Below, piece by piece: positions 46,924 to 55,624 of a stretch of DNA of 64,000 nt. Position numbers and translations under genes: made by a program. Where the stretch lies: the NCBI GenBank assembly GCA_963701375.1, contig CAVOZT010000003.1:186001-250000 (forward strand), written 5' to 3'. The stretch is from CAVXTF01 sp963701375 (lineage in GTDB: Bacteria; Actinomycetota; Acidimicrobiia; Acidimicrobiales; CAVXTF01). Numbering within the stretch: position 1 is the stretch's first letter; each line of letters starts with the position of its first letter. A model generated the notes under the pieces. It worked only from the letters and a program-made list of their open reading frames with translations, searched no databases and was not told the origin of the DNA.

Positions 46924-49533
46924 ATGTCAGGTTTGTCTTGCAGGTCAATGGTTCGGTTCAGTCGCATCTTGGCCGGCATCAGTGTGGCGTTGCTCGCAGC
47001 GCTTGGTTTGACGGTGGTACAGGCGAGCGCGTCGACGCCGCTGACTTCCCCGGCGAACAGCCATGCGGCGGGCCTATCCGGCAACTTCACGCCGGTTAGC
47101 GGATACACCGTTGCGCACCCTCCCACGATCGCACAGGTGAACACGGCAACGGCCGACGGCGTCGGATACATCGATTGCCAGCAGGACCAAACAGTGGGTC
47201 CGAGCAAGGGAAGCTTCAACGGTGACGTGCCCGAGACCGCGGCAGCCATCATCGCTTACGGGGTGCTTGCCAAAGGGAACTTTGCCAACCTGCCTACATC
47301 CGTGGCGGACGCGACGTGCTCGGGTGCTCATCGCAACTTCCAGGCCGATCTGACTTCTGCCATCACCTGGATGCTCGGCCAGCAGAACACGACACCGCCT
47401 TCGTCGTTCGGTGTCGGCGGGTCGTGGAACTTCGGCGGCGGCGACACTACCTACTCGACGGGCCTCGCCCTCACTGCTCTGGGACTGAACCCGACCGTCC
47501 CTGGTCTCACGTCTCAGATCGCCCATGCCGTCGCCCTCGGGCGGGGCTTCTTGGCCGACGAGCAGCAGACCGAACCTAATCCTGCCGTTTCCGGGCAGAC
47601 ACATTGCACGAGCACCCCAAACACTCCCGCAGGTCATGACGACTCGTACTACTGCGGAGGGTGGAACTACGACCCGGACGGGGGCGCCGAATTGCGCTCG
47701 GACCAGTCGAACACGGGTTACGCCGTAACGGGCATCCACCTCACCGGCGGGCTCACCGCGACGGAACAGGGTTACGTCGCCGGCTGGGAGAACAGCGTCC
47801 AGGCCGATTCCACTTCGAACCCTTATTGGGCCGGGGGCGGCGAGACCGCGTGCACTCCCGCGACACCCCATAACGATGGTGGGGCAAGTTACACGCCGCT
47901 GCAGGTACCGCTGGGCGGGTGCGGTACACCTAGCTTCAGCTCGAACGCCAACGACAGCGGGACCCTCCTGTTCACAGAAGCCGACGCCGGGTTGACAACC
48001 TCAGACCCGCGCGTCGGCAAGGCCCTGCAGTTCGGCACGGACATTCTCGACACGTACGAGAAAACCGCCAACTCGGTGGCCGGCGAAGCCGGGCCCCACA
48101 ACATGGTGTACCACGAGGGGGCGAGCGAAGACGGCTCGTGCGTGGCCGGCGCAGGGGGCTGCGATTGGTTCCTCGGCGGCAGCGAGGGCGGCTTCCACTA
48201 CTCGATGTTCACACTGGCCAAGGGCTTGGGGTCGTACATCGCACCCAACCTCGCAGACGGGAGCAACTGGTACGCCAAGATCGCCGACCTGCTCGTTCAC
48301 CAGCAGAACACGACATGCGCTTCACCCTGTCTGTTCGGTTCGTGGCCGACCGACCCACGCGACGACTTCACCGTCCTGTTCAGCACCGCCCTGTCGGTGT
48401 TCGCCCTCGGGCTCGTGGCCACACCGCCGCCGCCGGTTGCAAACGTGACCTCGGTGTCGAACTCGCCGGTCTGCAACCAGGTCTCGTTCTCTTGGACCAA
48501 TCCGAGCACGCCTAACTTCGGCGGGGTCTACATCCAGCGCAGCACGACTGGGTACCCCGCCTCGGCGACTGCTGGGACACGGGTGGCAGACGTGCTGGCG
48601 CCTGCTTCCTCCCATACCGATACAGGGCTCGTGTCGGGAACGACGTACTACTACACGTTGTTCGCCCACGACACGACCGGGCAAGCGGTGGCCGGCGGCG
48701 TCAACGAGAAGGACACCCCGATGTGCAGCGGCTACCGGCTTGCCGGCGGCGATGGCGGAGTCTTCGCCTTCGGTGAGTCGTTCCTCGGCTCGTGTCCACA
48801 TTCGGCAGGCACTTGCACGACGCTTGCGGCGCCCATCGTCGGGATGTCCGCGCCTTCATCGGGCGGGTATCTGCTGGTGGGCTCAGACGGTGGGGTGTTC
48901 GCCTTCGGCGGAGCCGGCTTCTACGGGTCGCTTCCGCAGCACCACGTGAGCGTCCACAACATCGTCGGCATCGCCTCCACCGCCGACGGGCGCGGTTACT
49001 GGTTGGTGGGTAGCGACGGCGGCATCTTCGGATTCGGGGACGCCCTTTTCCACGGGTCGTGCCCGCAGGCGGGCTCCGCGTGCCACGTCTTGGACCGCCC
49101 GATCGTCGGCATCGCCAGTCCCGATCTAGGCGGCTACTGGCTCGCCGCATCAGACGGGGGCGTGTTCTCCTTCGGCGACGCTGCCTTCCATGGGTCGTGC
49201 CCTCAGGCAGGCTCTGCGTGCCACACCCTTAGCGCCCCGATCGTCGCAATGGCGAGCGCCGGCGCCGGTGGCTACTGGCTCGCCGGGTCAGACGGAGGCG
49301 TGTTCTCCTTCGGCAACGCCGCCTTCCACGGGTCGTGCCCGCAGGCAGGCTCCGCGTGCCACGTCCTTCGCGCTCCGATCGTCGGAATGGCGAACTCAGG
49401 CGCGGGTGGCTACTGGCTGGCCGGATCAGACGGAGGTGTGTTCTCGTTCGGCAACGCACCATTCCTGGGGTCGTGTCCCGAGCCCGGATCAGGGTGCCAG
49501 ACCTTGGCGAAGCCAATCGTGGCCATCACCTGA
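46924..49533 (+). CDS. Secreted protein: alpha-toroid-like domain, Fn3 domain and six GYWLxGSDGGVFSFG repeats
   Basis: 869 residues. Signal peptide (about 10-36). Residues about 50-490 contain repeated helical elements (TAAAIIAYGVLAKG, STGLALTALGLN, FSTALSVFALGLV) reminiscent of alpha/alpha-toroid (prenyltransferase-like) proteins. A fibronectin-III-like domain follows (about 500-595). The last 270 residues are six repeats of about 45 residues. Start ATG 46924 follows GGGAGGT. A cell-surface or secreted role is likely. The repeat is common in Acidimicrobiia-type secreted proteins; its ligand is unknown. Confidence 0.8.
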   Translation: MSGLSCRSMVRFSRILAGISVALLAALGLTVVQASASTPLTSPANSHAAGLSGNFTPVSGYTVAHPPTIAQVNTATADGVGYIDCQQDQTVGPSKGSFNGDVPETAAAIIAYGVLAKGNFANLPTSVADATCSGAHRNFQADLTSAITWMLGQQNTTPPSSFGVGGSWNFGGGDTTYSTGLALTALGLNPTVPGLTSQIAHAVALGRGFLADEQQTEPNPAVSGQTHCTSTPNTPAGHDDSYYCGGWNYDPDGGAELRSDQSNTGYAVTGIHLTGGLTATEQGYVAGWENSVQADSTSNPYWAGGGETACTPATPHNDGGASYTPLQVPLGGCGTPSFSSNANDSGTLLFTEADAGLTTSDPRVGKALQFGTDILDTYEKTANSVAGEAGPHNMVYHEGASEDGSCVAGAGGCDWFLGGSEGGFHYSMFTLAKGLGSYIAPNLADGSNWYAKIADLLVHQQNTTCASPCLFGSWPTDPRDDFTVLFSTALSVFALGLVATPPPPVANVTSVSNSPVCNQVSFSWTNPSTPNFGGVYIQRSTTGYPASATAGTRVADVLAPASSHTDTGLVSGTTYYYTLFAHDTTGQAVAGGVNEKDTPMCSGYRLAGGDGGVFAFGESFLGSCPHSAGTCTTLAAPIVGMSAPSSGGYLLVGSDGGVFAFGGAGFYGSLPQHHVSVHNIVGIASTADGRGYWLVGSDGGIFGFGDALFHGSCPQAGSACHVLDRPIVGIASPDLGGYWLAASDGGVFSFGDAAFHGSCPQAGSACHTLSAPIVAMASAGAGGYWLAGSDGGVFSFGNAAFHGSCPQAGSACHVLRAPIVGMANSGAGGYWLAGSDGGVFSFGNAPFLGSCPEPGSGCQTLAKPIVAIT
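48730..49530 (+). repeat. Six tandem 135-bp coding repeats
   Basis: Six units of roughly 41-47 codons with consensus GYWLAGSDGGVFSFG, then HGSCPQAGSACH, then PIVGIAS. Units 3-5 are nearly identical in protein and DNA, and units 1, 2 and 6 are diverged. Unit 2 lacks the Cys pair. Consistent with expansion by recombination. Confidence 0.85.
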
Positions 49534-49580
49534 ACGGCCCGGTCCTCCCGGCAGAGGTACTTCGACCCTCACTTCACACG

Positions 49581-49619
49581 GAAAGACAGGGGCCACAAAG
49601 GGGACGGCCCCTGTCTTTC
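49581..49619 (+). terminator. Strong terminator after the repeat-protein gene
   Basis: Perfect 14-bp stem: GAAAGACAGGGGCC (49581-49594), 11-nt loop, GGCCCCTGTCTTTC (49606-49619), 48 nt after the stop codon. No long T-run, but the T-rich end of the stem fits high-GC termination. Confidence 0.75.
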
Positions 49620-49681
49620 CCGAGTCCGCATTCGGACTAATACCTCGCGCCACCACGAATGTCACCTGCAAGGGGTGAGGT

Positions 49682-50647
49682 GTGCGCGCAGGTCTTGAAA
49701 TCCTTGCTGTCGTCGCCGGTACAGCCCTGATCGTCTTCGGAGCAGAAACCTTCGCGGAACATCTGTCGGCTGCCTCCGCTCGTCTAGGCGTGACGATGTT
49801 TGCGTTAGCGGTGCTGTTGGCGGGTGCCGAGCCTGAGGAACTCGCCACCACCGTGACTGCCTCGCTCAGACACTCACCTGGCATCGCGTACGGCGACGTG
49901 ATCGGGGCGAACATCGCCATGTGCCTGGTCGCCCTCGGCTTAGCCGCGACGCTCACGCCGCTTCCCTTCGGGAGAACGGTCCTTCGTTACGGTCTGCTCG
50001 GCGTTCCACTGGGTGCGATAGCCGCCGCACTCGCCTGGGGCGGTCGCCTGTCGAGAGGGGAAGGCGGTCTTTTGATCGCTCTGTACTTGATCTACGTCTC
50101 GGTCATCTGGATCGCAGAGCGTAAGCCACCTGTGCTCGGTGAAGCCGCTGAGCTCGAGGAGGCCACCGAGAGGCTCTCCGGCCAAGGACCCCAGATCAGG
50201 TCGAGGCTCGGACGCGACCTCGTTCTTGTCCTGATCGGTGTGTCTGCGACGGTCGTCGGCGCCGTGCTCCTGGTCGATGGCGTGCGCAGCCTTACACATG
50301 TCGAGTCGACACAGACCCGTCTCGGATTGATCCTCGTGGGCTTTGCGACTGCGTTTGAGCTCGTAGTCCTTGCGTGGTCCTCGGCGCGCCGCGGGATCAG
50401 TGAGGCGGTCGTGGCCGGGGTGATCGGATCGTTCGCCTACAACGTCACCATGTCACTCGGTGCGGGAGCGCTCGTTCGACCTCTGCGACTCACCAATCCC
50501 GTCCAGCTGCACGGGCCTTGGATCGCCATGCTCGCATCGCTCACGGTGATCCTGCTGATTGCGGCTCCGGCGAGGCGACTTCCTAAGCGAGCAGGCTGGC
50601 TATTGCTTACTTCGTACCCGGTCGTTGCATGGCTGGTCCTCGGTTGA
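49682..50647 (+). CDS. Sodium/calcium exchanger family (CaCA) membrane protein
   Basis: 321 residues, about ten helices in two inverted halves. Each half holds an alpha-repeat: LLAGAEPEELATTVTAS with GDVIGANIAMCL, and GFATAFELVVLAWSSARRG with GVIGSFAYNVTMSLG. The classic GNS(A/T)-type motifs are degenerate (IGAN, IGSF). The ion is uncertain. GTG 49682 follows GGGGTGAGG. Confidence 0.8.
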   Translation: MRAGLEILAVVAGTALIVFGAETFAEHLSAASARLGVTMFALAVLLAGAEPEELATTVTASLRHSPGIAYGDVIGANIAMCLVALGLAATLTPLPFGRTVLRYGLLGVPLGAIAAALAWGGRLSRGEGGLLIALYLIYVSVIWIAERKPPVLGEAAELEEATERLSGQGPQIRSRLGRDLVLVLIGVSATVVGAVLLVDGVRSLTHVESTQTRLGLILVGFATAFELVVLAWSSARRGISEAVVAGVIGSFAYNVTMSLGAGALVRPLRLTNPVQLHGPWIAMLASLTVILLIAAPARRLPKRAGWLLLTSYPVVAWLVLG

Positions 50648-50720
50648 TCGCAGGTTCGGCGACTTAAGACTGAGTCCCGCCGTTCACCTCAGCCCTCGAA
50701 CTCCGTCTTTCTGTTGCACG

Positions 50721-50758
50721 ACTACTACGGCAGGTAGTAGTACTACGTACTGTCGTAC
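50721..50758. promoter_or_regulatory. Overlapping TAC/GTA palindromes, candidate CopY/BlaI operator
   Basis: ACTACTAC-GGCAG-GTAGTAGT (50721-50741) is a perfect 8-bp inverted repeat. It overlaps the palindrome GTAGTACTAC (50737-50746), followed by GTAC-TGTC-GTAC (50747-50758). BlaI/MecI/CopY proteins bind TAC...GTA-type dyads, and a member of that family is encoded at the end of this operon. It sits 24 bp before the first gene's start. Confidence 0.65.
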
Positions 50759-50781
50759 CAGGGCACACTAGGGAGACGTGG

Positions 50782-51795
50782 ATGGTCACGATTTCGGGGG
50801 CGCGTGAACGGACGGCTCCTCTGAGCGGTCCGAGGCGCGGAACGACCGCCGTGATTCAGCCGCCCCGAGACCTTCAGCGAACATTCCAGCTGGTCCTGGC
50901 CACAATCTGGCTGCTCGACGCGGTACTGCAGATCCAGCCCTTCATGTTCACTCGCGGATCCGGTGGATTCAGCGGGATGTTGAATGGGCTGGCCAACGGC
51001 AATCCAAGCTGGGTATCCCACACGATCACGTGGAACGGATCGATCGTCTACCACGAACCGATCCTGACCAACGCCCTCTTTGCCCTCGTCCAATTCGTAA
51101 TCGCATTCGGCATCGTCTGGAAGAAATCATGTAAGCCCGCGCTTGCGCTCTCAATCGTCTGGGCGCTTGGCGTCTGGTGGTTCGGTGAGGGTTTCGGTGG
51201 GGTCTTCCAGGGAGCTGCCACTCCTTTCGGAGGCGGGCCCGGGGCGGTGCTCTTTTATGCCATTCTCGCCGTCCTGCTTTGGCCGAGCAAAGGATCGAAC
51301 AAGCCCTTCCTGGCTGCTCGCACCGTCGGCCTGAGAGTTTCACAGGCAATCTGGGTAGCGGTCTGGGGTCTATTGGCGTTGCTGTCGGTGGTCGGATCGG
51401 GACGGTCCCCGCAATCCCTCCACGACCTGGTGGCAAAGGCGAGTGCTGGACAACCGGGTTGGCTAGCCCACATCGATCGGGTGTCTGAGTCATTTTTTCT
51501 CAGTCACGGGACCTCGGCGGCAGTATCGCTTGCCGTTCTCTGCTTGGTCGTGGCCGCGGGTGTCTTTCTTCCACCCCAGATCGGTCAGGTGACTCTGGTG
51601 CTCGCTGTCGCTGCCTTCGCCGTCATCTGGGTCGCCGTCGAGAACTTCGGAGGGATCCTGGCAGGCGGTGCCACCGATCCCAACTCTGGAGCTCCCGTGA
51701 TCTTGCTCGCCTTGATCTATTGGCCCATGACCTCTTCGCAACCTCGCCCAGCCGATGTTCGGTCTGTTGCGAATCTGGCGCTGAACGAGGCCTGA
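50782..51795 (+). CDS. Unknown polytopic membrane protein
   Basis: 337 residues with about eight helices. It starts with a soluble segment then QLVLATIWLLDAVLQIQPFMFTRG; the central WWFGEGFGGVFQGAATPFGGGPGAVLFY is glycine- and aromatic-rich. I do not recognise a characterised family. It begins a three-gene operon with a DUF5134-like protein (6 nt gap) and a CopY/BlaI repressor, and has operator-like palindromes upstream. Membrane copper handling is the contextual guess. Confidence 0.65.
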   Translation: MVTISGARERTAPLSGPRRGTTAVIQPPRDLQRTFQLVLATIWLLDAVLQIQPFMFTRGSGGFSGMLNGLANGNPSWVSHTITWNGSIVYHEPILTNALFALVQFVIAFGIVWKKSCKPALALSIVWALGVWWFGEGFGGVFQGAATPFGGGPGAVLFYAILAVLLWPSKGSNKPFLAARTVGLRVSQAIWVAVWGLLALLSVVGSGRSPQSLHDLVAKASAGQPGWLAHIDRVSESFFLSHGTSAAVSLAVLCLVVAAGVFLPPQIGQVTLVLAVAAFAVIWVAVENFGGILAGGATDPNSGAPVILLALIYWPMTSSQPRPADVRSVANLALNEA

Positions 51796-51801
51796 TCAGC
51801 C

Positions 51802-52470
51802 GTGGGAACGCCATCTTGGCTCTATTACCTCTTCGGCCTGGTCATGCTGACGGTAGCCGCCTATTCCGTGGCGCTTCTGATCTTGTCCGTGACGGGGAGA
51901 CACCATTCCGGGCGCGACGTCGACATCGCACACATTTGTATGGGCATCTCGATGGCCGGCATGTTCGTGGCCAAATGGGCCTTTGGGCCAAGTGCCATGT
52001 GGGAGCTCATCTTCACCACTCTCATGGTCTGGTTCATCGTGCGGAGCATCCAATCCGTCCAGACCTTCGGATTACACAAACCTCATGAGACAATCCACGC
52101 CTTCATGAACCTCGCGATGCTCTTGATGTATTTGTTCCCACGAGCATCGACGGCAGGTGCGATGTCGATGTCGATGGCGATGTCATCGGGCGCTGCGAAA
52201 CTTGACCCAGGGATCGGGTTCGCATTGGCGGTGACTTTTTTCGCCTCTGCCATCTTTACGCTCGCTTCTCCTGTCAAGGGCGTTTCGCATCACGGTGCTC
52301 ACGCATTCGCATACGCCACGGTTGGAGCGGGAGGAAGTGAAGACTCGGTGAGTTCTCATGTGAATGGAGCGTCAACTCTCGAGCTGACCCTTACCACTCC
52401 GTGGCTGGAAGATCTGAGTCACGTGGCCATGTGCCTGGCCATGGGATTCATGCTGGTCTTGATGTTCTAG
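51802..52470 (+). CDS. DUF5134-like membrane protein
   Basis: 222 residues, six to seven helices, His- and Met-rich: HHSGRDVDIAHICMGISMAGMF, FGLHKPHETIHAFMNLAMLLMY, and the run MSMSMAMSSG, then SHVAMCLAMGFMLVLMF. The His/Met pattern in membrane segments suits copper or heme. It matches my memory of the DUF5134 family. Follows the previous gene by 6 nt. Confidence 0.7.
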   Translation: MGTPSWLYYLFGLVMLTVAAYSVALLILSVTGRHHSGRDVDIAHICMGISMAGMFVAKWAFGPSAMWELIFTTLMVWFIVRSIQSVQTFGLHKPHETIHAFMNLAMLLMYLFPRASTAGAMSMSMAMSSGAAKLDPGIGFALAVTFFASAIFTLASPVKGVSHHGAHAFAYATVGAGGSEDSVSSHVNGASTLELTLTTPWLEDLSHVAMCLAMGFMLVLMF

Positions 52471-52567
52471 GGTCATGCCTGTCTCGGGAAATATTCCATC
52501 GGCAACGCTGTAAAATGGTCAATAAATGGCGCGACTTGTCGACTCGATCGGGATCATGGTTTCGTAA

Positions 52568-53005
52568 ATGAGTACCGCTTCGTCGTGTGACAACCCGATG
52601 TGTTCGTGCGACCCCTGCTCGTGCAGCGCCTGCTCGTGCAATGCTGCAAGGATCGGAGAGCTGGAACGTCGAGTCATGGAGATCCTTTGGAGCTCCGGAG
52701 ATCACGAAGTGACTGGCAGGCAAGTGGCCGACCAGCTTTCGGAGTACGCCTACACCACCGTTGCTACGGTGCTCGAACGCCTGACTCACAAAGGTCTGGT
52801 GACGCGGCGCATGGACGGGCGCACGATCCGGTTCGTCGCCATTGGCAGCAAAGGTGCCCATACTGCTGTCCTCATGCACCATGCACTTTCCGCGGATAGC
52901 GATCCCGATTCAGCGCTCGTCCGGTTCGCGGAGAACCTCTCGGATGGCGAGGTAGCCGTCCTTCGCAAAGCACTGAACAGGGTTGCGCGAAAGGCGCGCG
53001 AGTAG
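52568..53005 (+). CDS. BlaI/MecI/CopY-family repressor with Cys-rich N-terminus
   Basis: 145 residues. The winged-helix core is typical: GELERRVMEILWSSG, then YTTVATVLERLTHKGLVTRRMDGRTIRF. The first 25 residues hold six Cys (CDNPMCSCDPCSCSACSC), a likely metal-binding tail absent from beta-lactamase BlaI; copper-type CopY repressors have a Cys cluster at the C-terminus instead. Probably represses its own operon through the palindromes at 50721-50758. A metal sensor is likely. Confidence 0.85.
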   Translation: MSTASSCDNPMCSCDPCSCSACSCNAARIGELERRVMEILWSSGDHEVTGRQVADQLSEYAYTTVATVLERLTHKGLVTRRMDGRTIRFVAIGSKGAHTAVLMHHALSADSDPDSALVRFAENLSDGEVAVLRKALNRVARKARE

Positions 53006-53060
53006 CTGCGGCGCTCTGTCGATCTCCGTCACCTGCCGCTGCCAAATAAATGGCGTTCTC

Positions 53061-54295
53061 CAGCGGTGCGCGCAAAACCTCGGCGGGTCAGGAAGCCTTT
53101 GGCCGACCCGGGAGGTTGCGATGGCACGTCGTCTTACGTTCGATCAAAAGCGCCGGATCCGCCGGCTGTGCAGGGAGGGGAGGCCTCTAAAGGAGGTGGC
53201 CGTCGAGGTCGGGTGTCATCTCTCGACCGTCATGATCCACTCCAGGCGAAAAGAACAGGCCGACTGGACGACGTGGTCGTCAAGGGGTGGGTTGAAGCTC
53301 GCTGATCGCGAGGAGATCTCTTTGGGGATCGCTCGCGGTGAGACCTACACCGAGATAGCGAGACGCCTCGGGCGTTGCGTCTCGACCGTGACGAGGGAGG
53401 TGGCCAAAAACGGCGACCGCCACAGCTACCGGGCAACAGATGCCCAGCTCAAGGCCTACAAGTGCGCAAGACGTCCGAAGGGTTTCAAGTTCGAAGACCC
53501 GAGGCTCCAAAAGGTCGTCACTCACTACTTGCAGCGCTGGTGGTCCCCCGAGCAGATCTCCAAGCGCTTGCCAATCGAGTTCCCTGACGATCCGATGATG
53601 TGGGTGTCGCACGAGACGATCTACAAGAGCATCTACGTCCAGGGCAGAGGCGAGCTCAAAACAGAGCTCTACCGCTGTTTACGATCCGGGCGCGTGGAGC
53701 GAAGACAAAAGAACGCCCCCAGGGCCCACTGGGGCCCGGTGCCCGGCAAGGTCATGATCTCAGAGCGCCCGCCAGAAGCCGCCGACAGAAGCGTCCCCGG
53801 ACACTGGGAGGGGGACCTGATCATCGGAAAGGACCACGCATCTGCTGTCGGAACCCTGGTCGAGCGTTCGACCGGCTACCTGATGCTGCTTCACCTGCCC
53901 GACGGAAAGACAGCAGACAAGGTCAACCTCTCCATGAGAAACGCCGTCTCGAAGCTCCCCGGCCAACTCATGAAGACCCTCACCTGGGATCAGGGCGCAG
54001 AGATGGCGAGACACGCAGCCTTCACCGTCGACACGGGCATCGCGGTCTACTTCTGTGACCCTCACTCACCTTGGCAGCGCCCGAGCAACGAGAACACGAA
54101 CGGCCTTCTGCGCCAGTACATGCCGAAGGGCACGGATCTCTCGAGGTTCTCAGAGTCCGATCTGGACGACATCGCCGAGAGCCTTAACGACAGACCTCGC
54201 AAACGACTCGGATTCATGAAACCATCGGAGCGATTCGCCGAGCTCCTTGCTCTGACCACTTGAATCCGCCAATTGTGGACAAGGCAACACCGCTG
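53061..54295 (+). mobile_element. IS30-family insertion sequence (ends tentative)
   Basis: Encloses an intact IS30 transposase. The outermost shared inverted sequence I can see is CAGCGGTG (53061-53068) and its complement CACCGCTG (54288-54295), giving 1,235 bp, a normal IS30 size. Beyond 8 bp the arms match poorly and no clear target duplication is visible, so the boundaries may be off. Confidence 0.6.
53121..54263 (+). CDS. IS30-family transposase
   Basis: 380 residues from ATG 53121 with GGGAGG upstream. N-terminal helix-turn-helix pair (FDQKRRIRRLCREGRPLKEVAVEVGCHLSTV, in part, and GETYTEIARRLGRCVSTVTREV). The integrase-like DDE core runs GHWEGDLIIGK, TWDQGAEMARH, then DPHSPWQRPSNENTNGLLRQYMPKGTDL, with all three acidic residues intact. 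Full length and apparently active. It lies between the CopY-type repressor and the SCO1 gene. Confidence 0.93.
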   Translation: MARRLTFDQKRRIRRLCREGRPLKEVAVEVGCHLSTVMIHSRRKEQADWTTWSSRGGLKLADREEISLGIARGETYTEIARRLGRCVSTVTREVAKNGDRHSYRATDAQLKAYKCARRPKGFKFEDPRLQKVVTHYLQRWWSPEQISKRLPIEFPDDPMMWVSHETIYKSIYVQGRGELKTELYRCLRSGRVERRQKNAPRAHWGPVPGKVMISERPPEAADRSVPGHWEGDLIIGKDHASAVGTLVERSTGYLMLLHLPDGKTADKVNLSMRNAVSKLPGQLMKTLTWDQGAEMARHAAFTVDTGIAVYFCDPHSPWQRPSNENTNGLLRQYMPKGTDLSRFSESDLDDIAESLNDRPRKRLGFMKPSERFAELLALTT

Positions 54296-54407
54296 ATTAC
54301 TTGTTCTCGAAATGTGCGGGGCAGGTTCTGCTCCTCGACTTCTCGAAATAGTGCGGCGTTAACCTTTTGCAGTGCACGTTCACCATTTCCCCGGGCGCGG
54401 TCGATGT

Positions 54408-55193
54408 TCACTCTTTCCCGACATGGATGGCCTTCCCTGTGAGCCACGCTATTGGGGTTAGCGCCTCGGATGCGGTCCAGGTGCTGGCGTCCGGGTGAGC
54501 GAGATTGTTCCGGCCCTTCGCACTCAGGAACCGGCGTAGCACGGGATTGACAGACACTCCCGTGGCGTTCGGCAAACCGACGACAACGAAGCGCTCGTGG
54601 CCGCTCGGATCAAAATACAAGATCGCGTCTAGGTGGTCAACGTCGTATGTCAGTGGTTTGCCGGTCAACCAGTCCTTGGTCGGTGGTTTGTCTTCCGGAA
54701 CCTTCTCGTACCAGACCCCGAAGTACGACCAAATCCGTTTGACTATGGCCGGGGTGCCTGTCAGAAGTGACCAATTGGCCGGGGCTCCTACGAGGGTGCG
54801 GTAAGCCATCAACCGTGCCGGGGTGTCTCGGGTCGGGTCGACCGTAAGTTCCACGAATCGCACTTTTTTCTCAAGACCGGTGGCGATGACTGCCCGGTCC
54901 ATTGCCAGAAGGTTTCCGGTGGTCAGTGGACATATCTCTTGGCAGAGCGTGAGGAAATCCACCAGCACTACGACCTCGCCGTGCATCTTCGCCAAGCTCG
55001 TCACCTGTCCGGAGTCGGAAGTGAGGGTCAGGTTGGCAATGTCGGATCGCACAGGCGTGTTCTGTACCGTCCCCAAATCAGCCGACGGCGGAGCAGGAAC
55101 AGACGGATCGCCAGAGCAACTAGCGAGGACGACCACCGAGGCAGCCAATAAACAGGCAAATCGCGCGAGCCGACGCAAGGCCATCATGGTCAT
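54408..55193 (-). CDS. SCO1/SenC-family copper-chaperone lipoprotein
   Basis: 261 residues. Signal peptide with lipobox LASC (Cys about 26), then a thioredoxin-like fold. The copper motif C-x3-C is present in LTLCQEICPLT, and the distal His in VDHLDAILYF. SCO1 proteins deliver copper to the CuA site of cytochrome oxidase. Convergent with the IS element. Its presence beside a CopY-type operon strengthens the copper theme. Confidence 0.88.
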   Translation of the reverse strand: MTMMALRRLARFACLLAASVVVLASCSGDPSVPAPPSADLGTVQNTPVRSDIANLTLTSDSGQVTSLAKMHGEVVVLVDFLTLCQEICPLTTGNLLAMDRAVIATGLEKKVRFVELTVDPTRDTPARLMAYRTLVGAPANWSLLTGTPAIVKRIWSYFGVWYEKVPEDKPPTKDWLTGKPLTYDVDHLDAILYFDPSGHERFVVVGLPNATGVSVNPVLRRFLSAKGRNNLAHPDASTWTASEALTPIAWLTGKAIHVGKE

Positions 55194-55299
55194 TCTCGAC
55201 CAAGGTGGAACGCAACGTGGCGCGGTTCAGGTCGTACGTCCCTAGAGATGGACGCTTCTTGGGCGTGAAATTGGCGCGTGTGGGGAAAGATCCACCGAC

Positions 55300-55512
55300 A
55301 TGGCGGCGGAGCACACAGTCTGGAGAGAAGCACATCCAGTGGCGGCGACGCGGGCTTGGGCGTCTCAGGAGAAGGTAGAGACATGGCACCTTGCGGGGTT
55401 CGGGTCCGACGAGACCTTGTGCGGTCTCATGACGGCGGCCCTCAAGGTTGAAGCGACACCTTGGCCCGAAGTTCCTCAGCGCTGTTCCCTGTGCAACTGG
55501 CTTGCAAAATAG
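55300..55512 (+). CDS. Small Cys/His protein (70 aa)
   Basis: Reads TWHLAGFGSDETLCGL, then PQRCSLCNWLAK. One His and three Cys in a W-H...C-G...C-x2-C arrangement suggest a small zinc-binding domain. Not recognised as a named family. It is divergent from the SCO1 gene with a reasonable ATG, but no strong ribosome site is seen. Confidence 0.5.
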   Translation: MAAEHTVWREAHPVAATRAWASQEKVETWHLAGFGSDETLCGLMTAALKVEATPWPEVPQRCSLCNWLAK

Positions 55513-55624
55513 ACCGGACCTTACGTGCACGCTTGTCGGCGGTTGCCGCCAAAACATTTTGACCGACGGTGATCACAGTCCGAGCGCCGCAGGGTGCGAG
55601 CGGCGTGCTTGTAGCTTGGCGGCG

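Noticed and set aside
47074..47871. 265-codon minus-strand frame inside the repeat-protein gene
   Set aside because: Antisense to a clear secreted protein; no domain recognised.
48730..49530. CRISPR-like direct repeats
   Set aside because: The periodicity is coding (about 45 codons) with no unique spacers; it is a protein repeat.
53020..53120. Long terminal inverted repeats and target duplication of the IS30 element
   Set aside because: Beyond the shared 8-mer CAGCGGTG the flanks do not align and no duplicated target is visible.
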